Below are positions 8,949 to 16,295 of a stretch of 32,820 nt of DNA, one piece after another. The DNA comes from Acidiferrobacteraceae bacterium (GTDB lineage: Bacteria > Pseudomonadota > Gammaproteobacteria > HyVt-429): NCBI GenBank assembly GCA_011052015.1, contig DRJZ01000113.1:1-32820 (forward strand). The letters run 5' to 3'. Made by a program: the position numbers and the translations under genes. A model generated the notes under the pieces. The model was not told the origin of the DNA and did not search any database. It worked only from the letters and a program-made list of their open reading frames with translations. Position 1 is the first letter of the stretch, and each line of letters opens with the position of its first letter.

Positions 8949-9704
8949 ATGCCTGACATTGATGTTATTTTCGGTATTCACCCGGTAGAGTCTGCGCTAC
9001 AAAGACATCCAGAGCGCATCGACGTCTTGCTGTTATCCGAAGGCCGCCGTGATCAACGTCTCCACAGCTTGCGTGAGCAGGCCGAGGCCAATGGGGTACG
9101 TTGGCGCTGGGTGCCGAAGGAAAAGCTAGACCAGCTAAGCCAGAAGGGGCGTCACCAAGGCGCCCTGTTGCGGTGCCAGCCCTTGCCCATTCGTGGTGAG
9201 GGTGACTTGATGTCGTTCCTGGAATCCCTTGAGCGGCCTCCATTTCTGTTGGTGTTGGATGGGGTGCAAGACCCCCACAACCTGGGGGCCTGTCTGCGTA
9301 CTGCCTCAGGGGTGGGTGTGGATGGGGTGGTGATCCCTCGGGATCGTTCCAGCCCGCTCACCGCCACAGTGCATCGCGTCGCCAGCGGGGCGGTGGAAAC
9401 TCTACCCCTGTTTCAGGTGACGAACCTGGCCCGGGTCCTGCGGATGCTCAAAGAGGCCGGGGTGTGGCTGGTGGGTCTGGATGAAAGGGGCGAAAGCGAT
9501 GTCCACCATACCGATCTTAGGGGCGCCCTGGCCCTGGTGTTGGGAGCAGAGGGACAGGGATTGCGCCGACTGAGCAAAGAGGTCTGTGATCTGTTGATCA
9601 AAATTCCTATGCACAGTGAGGTTACCAGCCTTAACGTATCTGTGGCCGCCGGGGTGTGCCTGTATGAGGCCCGGCGCCAACGGGATTTGAAAGACCGTCC
9701 TTAG
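8949..9704 (+). CDS. rlmB: 23S rRNA (guanosine-2251-2'-O)-methyltransferase
   Basis: SPOUT-class (SpoU) methyltransferase that methylates the ribose of G2251 in the 23S rRNA P-loop using S-adenosylmethionine. The 251 residues are normal for RlmB. An N-terminal substrate-binding domain begins FGIHPVESAL, and the knotted domain carries motif 1 (HNLGACLRTASGVGVDGVV), motif 2 (LVLGAEGQGLRRL) and motif 3 (SLNVSVAAGVCLYEA). It follows rnr, its usual neighbour. Confidence 0.97.
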   Translation: MPDIDVIFGIHPVESALQRHPERIDVLLLSEGRRDQRLHSLREQAEANGVRWRWVPKEKLDQLSQKGRHQGALLRCQPLPIRGEGDLMSFLESLERPPFLLVLDGVQDPHNLGACLRTASGVGVDGVVIPRDRSSPLTATVHRVASGAVETLPLFQVTNLARVLRMLKEAGVWLVGLDERGESDVHHTDLRGALALVLGAEGQGLRRLSKEVCDLLIKIPMHSEVTSLNVSVAAGVCLYEARRQRDLKDRP

Positions 9705-9775
9705 CCCCTTCCTGTAGTAAAGGCGGCCCATTCAAAAAAACCCCTACAGATTGGCCGGTCAACGCCGATAACCCA

Positions 9776-10822
9776 GTGTGTACAGGCAGCCGGTTTCGGT
9801 GGCCATATGGTGAGCGGGCATCCCAGGCGCCGATGGCGGTTGGCGCTCGGACCGGGACCTGGGACTTTCAGGCCGCTGGGGGCAAACAGATCGAAATACT
9901 ATTCACATTGTCACTGGGTGTTGAGCCCGACTATCAGCGCTTGAATCGATTTTGTCTTGAGGCGGTTAAGGCCTTGGGGGGTAATGTTTTTGCTGCGGTG
10001 GTGGCGATTACCCAGGGAGTGGGTGCATTGCGATGCTTGGATACTGGTAGCGATCAGCTGACAGAGGTGGTCTTGGGTCTGGACCGGGATCGGCTCATTT
10101 TGCAGGCCGGCGAACAAATCATGCCAATTGTTCAATTTAAAGATCAGCCGGATAGGGATGATGTTTTCAAAGTGGCCATGCGCCTGACCATGATGACCGA
10201 ATCTGCCAACCCAGAACTGTTGCAAATACGCAATAGGGAAATCAAGCGGCGCTTGGATTCCTTTATGAAGGATGCCGAGGCTCAGATGGCCACATTGGAG
10301 GCGTCGCTCAAAGAGAAGAAGAAGGAGCTCTCGGCGACCGAGCGCCGGGCCGAGACCGATAGCCTTACCGGTCTGTTCAATCGGGGGGCCTACGACAAGC
10401 GTCTTGAGGAAGCAACCCTGCGCTGCCAGCGGCAATCTGAATTATTGAGCTTGGTGCTATTTGATCTGGACAAGTTTAAACAGATCAACGATACCTATGG
10501 TCACCAGCACGGTGATGAATACCTCAAGAAAATGGCGGATGCGATGCGCGGCGCCATAAGGGAACACGTAGACTTTCCCTGTCGAGTAGGGGGTGACGAA
10601 TTTGCGATTATAGTCTTTTCTGGTATGGACGTCGCCAATCGGATAAGCGACTCGGTACTCAAATGGATGGACAACAAAGTCAGTATTGGCATTGCCCAGA
10701 TGCAGGTCGCTGAAGACAGTGTGTCTCTGGTGGCGCGGGCCGATGCTGCATTATATGACGCCAAGCATCGCGGGCGTGGGTGTATCGGCATTGCCTCCAT
10801 TCCGGTAGTGGTGAACCAGTAA
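9776..10822 (+). CDS. GGDEF-domain diguanylate cyclase of the stressosome-like module
   Basis: Predicted to make cyclic di-GMP from two GTP. The first roughly 160 residues are a domain I do not recognise. A charged coiled-coil-like stretch follows (about 165-205), then a GGDEF domain starting TDSLTGLFNR, with FDLDKFKQINDTYGHQHGDE, an intact RVGGDEFAII active site and a C-terminal RADAALYDAKHRGR. The inhibitory RxxD site before GGDEF reads EHVD, so canonical product inhibition is probably lost. The GTG at 9776 is one start option and the ATG at 9833 another; neither has a clear Shine-Dalgarno sequence. Ten bases separate it from the RsbT-RsbX gene, so co-transcription is likely and it may be the output of that module. 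Confidence 0.85.
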   Translation: MCTGSRFRWPYGERASQAPMAVGARTGTWDFQAAGGKQIEILFTLSLGVEPDYQRLNRFCLEAVKALGGNVFAAVVAITQGVGALRCLDTGSDQLTEVVLGLDRDRLILQAGEQIMPIVQFKDQPDRDDVFKVAMRLTMMTESANPELLQIRNREIKRRLDSFMKDAEAQMATLEASLKEKKKELSATERRAETDSLTGLFNRGAYDKRLEEATLRCQRQSELLSLVLFDLDKFKQINDTYGHQHGDEYLKKMADAMRGAIREHVDFPCRVGGDEFAIIVFSGMDVANRISDSVLKWMDNKVSIGIAQMQVAEDSVSLVARADAALYDAKHRGRGCIGIASIPVVVNQ

Positions 10823-10831
10823 TCGCCTGCG

Positions 10832-11863
10832 ATGATGCGCCTGTTGATGGAACAACCGATTACAAATAGGAGCAACCCTATTGTGATGCGATCCAAATTA
10901 CGTGCGGTAACGCGCCGTATGGGGCTTTCAGATGCCATGCGCGAGCAGACTGAGTTGGTCTGCAATGAGATGATGACCAATCAACTTAAGTACGCTGAAG
11001 GTAGTGGAGTGGTGCAATTATGGGAGACGAACGAACCGAGCAAGGCGCTGGACTTGTTTGCTTTGGACTATGGGCCTGGGATCGAGGATTTACCCATTGC
11101 CGAAGCCGATGGTTATACCACCGGCGGCACAATGGGCAAGGGCCTGGGCGCAATCCGGCGCATGGCGCATGAAAGTGAGATCTACACTATAACTGGCGCC
11201 ACTCGCACCGGGTCAGCGTGGCATGGTGTGGCCATATGGGCGCGGGTTTATGTTGATCCAAAAAAAAGACATCTTCCGGGATCCTATCAGATTGGCGCCT
11301 ATGTACGCGCCTACCACGATGATATTTACAACGGTGATTGTCTTGCCTTCACGACTAATGACAAGCGTCTGCGCTGGTTGCATGTAGATGGACTCGGTCA
11401 CGGAAGGGAAGCCGCCGAGACCGTGCGCGGCATTGACGCTATGCTCGATACCCAAAGCCCCATTGACGAGATTCTCCAGCGCGTCGCTGCACATGTAGGC
11501 CAAAGGCGCGGCGCCGTGGCCCTGGTGGCTGATGTCGATATTGATACCAACGAGCTTTGTCTTTGTGGCGTGGGCGATATGTCAGCTTTTTCCTGCTCTA
11601 ACCGTGGAAAAAAACACATGAGATTAAAATCCGGAATTCTTGGGCAGACCCAGCAGCGCGCCCAAACCGAAATCTTTCCAGTTGAAAGACACGCCATATT
11701 TATTACCGCCACAGATGGTCTGCGTACCACCTGGTCGGTAGAACAGTTCCCGAACCTGTATTCAAAACATCCACAGATGGTCGCGTTGTTTCTTGGCCAG
11801 GTAATGGGACGTACCAATGATGATCGCTCCTTGTTCATCATTCGACCAACGTACATGCATTGA
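10832..11863 (+). CDS. RsbT-like kinase fused to RsbX/SpoIIE-like phosphatase
   Basis: A single 343-residue chain with two catalytic modules. Residues about 10-140 resemble the switch kinase RsbT (GHKL fold): N-box Glu and Asn in CNEMMTNQLKYA, G1 in DYGPGI, G2 in MGKGLGAIRRM. Residues about 150-340 resemble the PP2C-type phosphatase RsbX: NGDCLAF, HVDGLGHGREAAE, RGAVALVADVD, CGVGDMSAF, TATDGL and TNDDRS, so the metal-binding aspartates are all present. In Bacillus, RsbT phosphorylates RsbR and RsbS, and RsbX removes the phosphates. Here both reactions would reside in one protein. It follows the GGDEF gene by 10 bases, and the RsbR gene starts 20 bases after its stop. A start at 10850 is an alternative. 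Confidence 0.9.
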   Translation: MMRLLMEQPITNRSNPIVMRSKLRAVTRRMGLSDAMREQTELVCNEMMTNQLKYAEGSGVVQLWETNEPSKALDLFALDYGPGIEDLPIAEADGYTTGGTMGKGLGAIRRMAHESEIYTITGATRTGSAWHGVAIWARVYVDPKKRHLPGSYQIGAYVRAYHDDIYNGDCLAFTTNDKRLRWLHVDGLGHGREAAETVRGIDAMLDTQSPIDEILQRVAAHVGQRRGAVALVADVDIDTNELCLCGVGDMSAFSCSNRGKKHMRLKSGILGQTQQRAQTEIFPVERHAIFITATDGLRTTWSVEQFPNLYSKHPQMVALFLGQVMGRTNDDRSLFIIRPTYMH

Positions 11864-11882
11864 AGAGGTAGGAGGTTTTGTT

Positions 11883-12782
11883 ATGGAAACGGCAGAGAAA
11901 ATGGAAATAGCAGAGAGCAAGAGAAGGCCAGTGAATCAAATCCTCATTGATCAACTCATGCTCAACATGGGTAATATTTCAACAATCATCGAAAACCGTG
12001 GCCGCGACATTTTTGGTAAAACAAATTTGTTGACCATAGAAGAAATCAGTGACTACACCCTGGAATTTTTAGAGTTATTTGTGGTATTGCTCCAGGCCGA
12101 TGATGACATTGATCGTAATAGCGCTGAGTACAAGGCTTTACGCCAGTATTTTTCAACCTGCGCTCAACAAATGCAAATGCGTGGCGGCGATCTTAACGAG
12201 CTGGTGCGTTACATCCAATTTCTCCAAAGTGTGTTTATCAACGGTCTGAAACAGGAAGAAAGCATCAGTTTTGATGATAGCCGACAAGTTTTGTTAGTGT
12301 TGGCTTCAATGTTTAGTGAGATTGTCCTTGATGTGTTTCATTTTTATCTGTCCGAGAAAGAGCGCACCATACAGGTACAACAAGACGAGATACGGCAGAC
12401 GTCAACACCCATTACCCAGATCTGGGACGGTGTGTTGACCCTGCCCATTATTGGCACCCTGGATTCGTCCCGTACCATGATGATCATGGAGACTCTGTTG
12501 TCGCGAATAGAGTCCGAGCGGGCGCGGATGATCGTGATGGACATCACCGGCGTATTGGCCATCGATACCCAGGTATCCCATCATTTGGTGCAAATCGTGC
12601 GGGCGGTGGGGATGATGGGTGCAGAGGCCATCCTCACCGGCATTCGACCGGAAGTGGCGCGGGCCCTGACCAGCCTCAATATCGATTTGTCCGGCGTGAC
12701 CACCCGGGCATCGCTATCGGACGGACTAAAAGAAGCCTTTCGCCGCTTGGGCATTACCGTCAGTGCAGCCACCCAGACTTAA
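11883..12782 (+). CDS. RsbR-type stressosome sensor/scaffold protein
   Basis: A 299-residue homolog of the RsbR stressosome subunit. A helical N-terminal sensor region (about 15-165, in the place of the RsbR non-haem globin domain) is followed by a linker helix and a C-terminal STAS domain (about 180-295). The two RsbR phosphorylation positions are retained: Ser195 in GTLDSSR (Thr171 in Bacillus RsbRA) and Thr229 in VLAIDTQVSHH (Thr205), with the same 34-residue spacing. IRPEVARALTSLNIDLS continues the STAS match. I chose the ATG at 11883 because a good AGGAGG lies 8-9 bases upstream; the frame extends back to 11817 inside the previous gene. The signal bound by the N-terminal domain is unknown. 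Confidence 0.92.
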   Translation: METAEKMEIAESKRRPVNQILIDQLMLNMGNISTIIENRGRDIFGKTNLLTIEEISDYTLEFLELFVVLLQADDDIDRNSAEYKALRQYFSTCAQQMQMRGGDLNELVRYIQFLQSVFINGLKQEESISFDDSRQVLLVLASMFSEIVLDVFHFYLSEKERTIQVQQDEIRQTSTPITQIWDGVLTLPIIGTLDSSRTMMIMETLLSRIESERARMIVMDITGVLAIDTQVSHHLVQIVRAVGMMGAEAILTGIRPEVARALTSLNIDLSGVTTRASLSDGLKEAFRRLGITVSAATQT

Positions 12783-12826
12783 AATTTGCCCAATGTATTA
12801 AACGCTGTTAAAGAGATCCGGATAGA

Positions 12827-13171
12827 ATGATTGCAGGCATGCATCTGACGACCATTGGTGATGGCAATATATTGCTTGAACCGGGTGATGGGCTGGACCC
12901 GTCCCAACCTGGAGTTTATTTGGAAGTGTTGATTTCCCACTTACAAAGCAACCGTACCCGGCGTCTGATTTATGATTTGTCCAATGTACCCATCATCGAT
13001 AATATCTATTACGACTGGTTGGTGTCTGTCAATTCAATATGCCGAATCTCGGGCATTGAAATGGTGACCGCCAATATGGCACCGACAGCGGCCTACAACT
13101 TGGCAACCAGTATTGATCATGACCCACCGTTTGCCACTGCCCTGGATGTGGATAGTGCTCGGCAGATTTAG
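12827..13171 (+). CDS. RsbS-like STAS protein with Asn at the phosphoacceptor position
   Basis: A 114-residue single STAS domain in the place of RsbS, which in Bacillus co-assembles with RsbR and holds RsbT until Ser59 is phosphorylated. Here YDLSNVPIIDNIYYDW aligns without gaps to the RsbS stretch IDLTSVDMIDSFIA, and the phosphoacceptor serine is replaced by Asn59 (codon AAT at 13001-13003). The protein therefore cannot be phosphorylated at the canonical site. It follows the rsbR-like gene after 44 bases and ends the module. It could be a constitutive scaffold or a regulator of another kind. Confidence 0.82.
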   Translation: MIAGMHLTTIGDGNILLEPGDGLDPSQPGVYLEVLISHLQSNRTRRLIYDLSNVPIIDNIYYDWLVSVNSICRISGIEMVTANMAPTAAYNLATSIDHDPPFATALDVDSARQI

Positions 13172-13250
13172 GTTTTTTGAATTACGAGGTTAGTGAAAGT
13201 AGAAGACCAGTAGCGAGCCTTAATCACTGAGGGTGTATTCCCCGTGGTTT

Positions 13251-13401
13251 GCCTACAATCTGTAGGTGCGAATTTATTCGCACAACGGTGGTAATTTTTA
13301 CGCGCATCGTGCGAATAAATTCGTATCTACTATTAATGCCCGTCCGCTTGCGGCGGGGTGGTTATTTAAACACTGTCCTCGGATTTGCAGGCCTACAATC
13401 T
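13251..13401. repeat. Small inverted-repeat element flanked by 11-bp direct repeats
   Basis: Arms at 13262-13283 and 13309-13330 are inverted copies matching at 20 of 22 positions (each contains the palindrome-like GCGAATTTATTCGC or its complement), with a 25-nt spacer. GCCTACAATCT occurs directly at 13251-13261 and 13391-13401. The right copy includes the stop codon of the ImuB-like gene. This looks like a MITE-like or REP-doublet insertion. The gene-free stretch 13172-13399 contains only this element. Confidence 0.55.
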
Positions 13402-14368
13402 AGGCCGCCAGGGCGGGACCAGCATCGCGAAACATGTCCAGTTGACCGTGACAATGCCGTAATGCGGTGACCTTGATGAGAATTTCAGTGACCGCTCGGC
13501 CATTCCAATGTTGTTTGAGCAACGTGGTCGCCATGTTCAACAGGTCAATGCCGTTACTATCCTCATTGGTTAGGGAACACCCGGATTCTGTATTTTCAGC
13601 CAGCCGCACCTGATCGCCGCTGAGGTGCAGGGCCATGAGACAACATCCTGCAATCAGTTGACGTTGATTCAATTGCCGATTTAAACTGGTACAGGCGCGT
13701 TGTAGATAACGCCTTAAGGTTTTAGGGCTGTTGGTATTGGGAGGCAGTATCAAGGCCATCTTATGAGATTGGTTGAGCATCTCAACAGTAATATCCTGAT
13801 CTCGGCCTTGATAAAGTGACCACAGTTGTTTCGCGAGAGGTGGTGCGCGTCGCAGTAAGCTGTCGAAAGGGCAATGGGCCAAATCTTTAAGGGTGATAAT
13901 CCCCTGGGACTGGAGCAGATGATTCTGAGATGCGTCCAGGGGAATCACGTCGTTGATGGCAATCTGATCGCGATCATCGTGGATCTGCCAGGGCGGCAGC
14001 ATATGGATTTCGTCAACGGTGGCACAGTGCGAAGCGAAGCGGGCCAGATGCCGGTTAGCGGCAACACCCAGGGTGACCGGTAGGGCGGTGGGTTGCTTTA
14101 GCCAGGCATCTCGTAGTGCACGGGCGATATGTGACGGCGTACCATGACGGGGTTGCCAATGGGTGATGTCGAGCCAGATGCCTTTGGCATCTTGTTGTAT
14201 CACCGGCTTTTTCATATTCAGGACGTCATGGCACAGCTGGCGTACCATGGGATTTAAGCCGGGGACGAGCTTGGGTGTGTCTCGTTTCGATGTTTGCAAC
14301 ACCTGCTGTTTGACAGGACGGTGGTGTAAATATAAAAACGCCCGCGGCCAATAACAACTGTGGTCCAT
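13400..14368 (-). CDS. ImuB-like, catalytically dead Y-family DNA polymerase homolog (short form)
   Basis: A 322-residue protein that resembles the palm, finger and little-finger portion of ImuB/DinB. GIWLDITH matches the strand after the catalytic SLDE motif, PVTLGVAANRHLARFASH matches the next helix, and QGIITLKDLAHCPFDSLLRR matches the helix-hairpin-helix region. The catalytic Asp-Glu pair is absent, and so is the first roughly 80 residues of the usual palm. A beta-clamp motif QLDMF lies at residues 309-313. ImuB is the inactive hub of the ImuA-ImuB-DnaE2 mutasome. The ATG shares one base with the lexA stop (TAATG), so it is probably SOS-induced with lexA. No imuA or dnaE2 is in the window. 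The family call is moderate. Confidence 0.7.
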   Translation of the reverse strand: MDHSCYWPRAFLYLHHRPVKQQVLQTSKRDTPKLVPGLNPMVRQLCHDVLNMKKPVIQQDAKGIWLDITHWQPRHGTPSHIARALRDAWLKQPTALPVTLGVAANRHLARFASHCATVDEIHMLPPWQIHDDRDQIAINDVIPLDASQNHLLQSQGIITLKDLAHCPFDSLLRRAPPLAKQLWSLYQGRDQDITVEMLNQSHKMALILPPNTNSPKTLRRYLQRACTSLNRQLNQRQLIAGCCLMALHLSGDQVRLAENTESGCSLTNEDSNGIDLLNMATTLLKQHWNGRAVTEILIKVTALRHCHGQLDMFRDAGPALAA

Positions 14369-15006
14369 TAACAGTAGGACCTGAATTGCCCCACAACCAC
14401 GCCCTGTATGCGTACCCGCTCACCGCTGTAACGCATGGGCTGCATGTCACGATTGGCGGGATGCAGGGTGACGCTGCCGTCCGGGTTGTGTTGCAAGCGT
14501 TTTAAGGTGGCCTCTTCCAGGTCGATGAGGGCCACTATAATTTCATTATCATCGGCGCTATCGCGTTTTTCCACAATCACCATGTCGCCATCCAGGATGC
14601 CGTCATCCATCATGGAATCACCCTGAACCCGGAGCACAAAACGGCCGGGGCGGACAAAAAACTCGCTAAGATTAATACGGTCTTGACCGGGGATGGCCTC
14701 TATAGGCACACCGGCGGCAATGCGCCCGAGTAGGGGCAGGGTGCCTGGACCCGTCGCATCGGTTTCCTCAGACCCCTTTAACTCCATGGCCAGTTCCATG
14801 GGATCAGTGACCTGAATGCCTCGGGCCCGTTCTGGCTCGATCTCAATCAATCCGGCTTCCCGCAATGCGCTCAGGTAGCGGTGCACGGTCCCCCGGGACT
14901 GGATCCCCAAATGAGAGGCAATTTCCCTCAATTTGGGGGGGAAACCGTGTTCCGCAGTGTAGGCGCGGACAAACTCGAATGTCTGGCGTTCGCGATCTGT
15001 TGGCAT
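14368..15006 (-). CDS. lexA: LexA repressor
   Basis: SOS repressor that self-cleaves when RecA is activated. The 212 residues contain an N-terminal winged helix (residues 1-66, RGTVHRYLSALREAGLIEI as the recognition region), the Ala98-Gly99 cleavage site in RIAAGVP, and the catalytic pair Ser131 (GDSMMDDG) and Lys169 (EEATLKR). I chose the ATG at 15006 because MPTDRERQTFEFV is the normal N-terminus; the frame extends upstream to 15147 only through the divergent control region. It is followed, with a one-base overlap, by the ImuB-like gene. The recognition helix differs from E. coli LexA, in line with a different operator. Confidence 0.96.
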   Translation of the reverse strand: MPTDRERQTFEFVRAYTAEHGFPPKLREIASHLGIQSRGTVHRYLSALREAGLIEIEPERARGIQVTDPMELAMELKGSEETDATGPGTLPLLGRIAAGVPIEAIPGQDRINLSEFFVRPGRFVLRVQGDSMMDDGILDGDMVIVEKRDSADDNEIIVALIDLEEATLKRLQHNPDGSVTLHPANRDMQPMRYSGERVRIQGVVVGQFRSYC

Positions 15007-15013
15007 AAAAAGT

Positions 15014-15028
15014 GTTCTCTTTTTGTTC
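15014..15028. promoter_or_regulatory. Candidate SOS box GTTC-N7-GTTC
   Basis: An exact direct repeat GTTC-TCTTTTT-GTTC lies 8 bases upstream of the lexA start, in the divergent region before pncC. GTTC-N7-GTTC is the known LexA box of alphaproteobacteria. No E. coli type CTGT-N8-ACAG box is present, although a shorter CTGTAGACAG occurs at 15047-15056. A third GTTCT lies at 15045. LexA autoregulation through this site is inferred. Confidence 0.45.
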
Positions 15029-15177
15029 TCACTTAGGATAGAATGTTCTGTAGACAGATGCAAGCCCCCAAATTGGGGACCTTGGGTTGGGCTAGGAGCC
15101 CAACTGGGCGACTGAGCAAAAGGGTCTCCGTACCCGTTCAAGAGCAAGGCAAGAACAAAGAGGCGCTAGATAAAAAA

Positions 15178-15669
15178 GTGGAATTGGTAGGATTGATCCA
15201 ACAGATCGGTGCATTGATGGTCTCCCGTCAGTGGTTATTGGCCACGGCGGAGTCCTGTACCGGCGGGGGTATCGCCCAAGCCGTTACCAATGTGGCGGGC
15301 AGTTCGCAGTGGTTTGACTGTGGATTTGTCACCTACAGCAATGCCGCTAAACAGGGCATGCTGGGGGTATCAGCACAGACCTTGGCCGAGCAGGGCGCGG
15401 TGAGCGAGGCCACGGTGATCGCCATGGCCTTGGGGGCACTACATAAAAGTCAGGCCCATGTGGCCGTGGCAGTATCCGGTATCGCCGGACCGGGTGGGGG
15501 CACCCCAGCCAAGCCTGTCGGTACGGTGTGGTTCGCCTGGGCGGTAAAAGACGCCGCTGTGGATAGTGGCCAACAGCGTTTCCAGGGTAATCGCCTGGCT
15601 GTGCGGGAGCAGGCGGTAGGCCACGCACTTCAGGGTATCCTGGCGCACTTGGAACAGGCGGCGAATTAG
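15178..15669 (+). CDS. pncC: CinA-family nicotinamide-nucleotide amidohydrolase (PncC)
   Basis: Deamidates nicotinamide mononucleotide to nicotinate mononucleotide in NAD recycling. Motifs are ATAESCTGGGIAQ, the Ser-containing AVSGIAGPGGGTPAKPVGTVWFAW loop, and a C-terminal helix. I prefer the GTG at 15178, which gives the usual 163-residue single-domain protein and has a GAGG-like sequence upstream; the frame is open from 15043, but that extension crosses the lexA control region and has no family match. Three bases separate it from thpR. The pncC-recA-recX arrangement is common in gammaproteobacteria. Confidence 0.88.
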   Translation: MELVGLIQQIGALMVSRQWLLATAESCTGGGIAQAVTNVAGSSQWFDCGFVTYSNAAKQGMLGVSAQTLAEQGAVSEATVIAMALGALHKSQAHVAVAVSGIAGPGGGTPAKPVGTVWFAWAVKDAAVDSGQQRFQGNRLAVREQAVGHALQGILAHLEQAAN

Positions 15670-15672
15670 AAT

Positions 15673-16248
15673 ATGGCCACCCGGCCAGTGAGTTCCCAGT
15701 TCCAACGGGTCTTTTTGGCCCTGTGGCCAGATGTGGAACAGCAGCAGTCCTTGGCCCAGGTGGCCCACGACTGTGTCACACAATGTAAGGGCCGTCCTAC
15801 GGTGGCAGCGAATATCCATATGACCCTAGTGTTTGTGGGTGCGGTGACTGCGGATCAATTGGATCAGGTGATCCAGGTGGCCTGTTCTGTCGATATTCGG
15901 TCCTTTGGCCTGCATCTGGACAGGCTCGGGTGGTGGCCACGCCCCAAGATTGTTTGGGTGGGGTGTGGTTCCACCCCCCCGGCGTTGTTGGCATGGGTCA
16001 CCCAGTTGCGTGATGGTTTGGGTGATCATGGTTTCAGGGTAGAGAGCCGCCCTTTTCAGGCCCATGTGAGCCTGGTGCGCAAGGCGCGTTGTCTACCCCA
16101 GTTGGATTTTAAGGGTATTGATTGGAGCGTGAACCAGCTTTGTCTGGTCCGTTCCCATTTAGAGTCCCAAGGGGGCCATTATGAAGTGTTGCAGCGCTGG
16201 CCAGCACTGGCCGATGGGGCAGAATCGGGCCTGGAGCGAGCGAGCTAG
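15673..16248 (+). CDS. thpR: RNA 2',3'-cyclic phosphodiesterase (2'-5' RNA ligase family)
   Basis: A 191-residue 2H phosphoesterase. The two catalytic HxTx-type motifs are His49-Met-Thr51 in ANIHMTLVFVG and the second His in FQAHVSLVRK, where Ser replaces Thr, a common variant. The family hydrolyses 2',3'-cyclic phosphate RNA ends and can ligate tRNA halves in vitro. It starts 3 bases after the pncC stop, so translation is probably coupled. Length is slightly above the 176-180 residues of E. coli ThpR. Confidence 0.93.
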   Translation: MATRPVSSQFQRVFLALWPDVEQQQSLAQVAHDCVTQCKGRPTVAANIHMTLVFVGAVTADQLDQVIQVACSVDIRSFGLHLDRLGWWPRPKIVWVGCGSTPPALLAWVTQLRDGLGDHGFRVESRPFQAHVSLVRKARCLPQLDFKGIDWSVNQLCLVRSHLESQGGHYEVLQRWPALADGAESGLERAS

Positions 16249-16266
16249 TTCAGGTCTTGGTAGATG

Positions 16267-16275
16267 TGTGATAAT
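16267..16275 (+). promoter_or_regulatory. Possible extended -10 promoter of recA
   Basis: TGTGATAAT, an extended -10 shape, ends 20 bases before the recA start. No convincing -35 is visible, and neither a CTGT-N8-ACAG nor an exact GTTC-N7-GTTC box is present, so SOS control of recA here is not shown by the sequence. Confidence 0.3.
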
Positions 16276-16295
16276 TCATTAACTTGGAGAGAAAA

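Noticed and set aside
13249..13470. A 73-codon plus-strand frame over the inverted-repeat element
   Set aside because: It consists mainly of the repeat arms and has no start signal.
15047..15056. CTGTAGACAG as an E. coli type SOS box
   Set aside because: The half-sites are separated by 2 bases instead of 8, so it does not fit CTGT-N8-ACAG.
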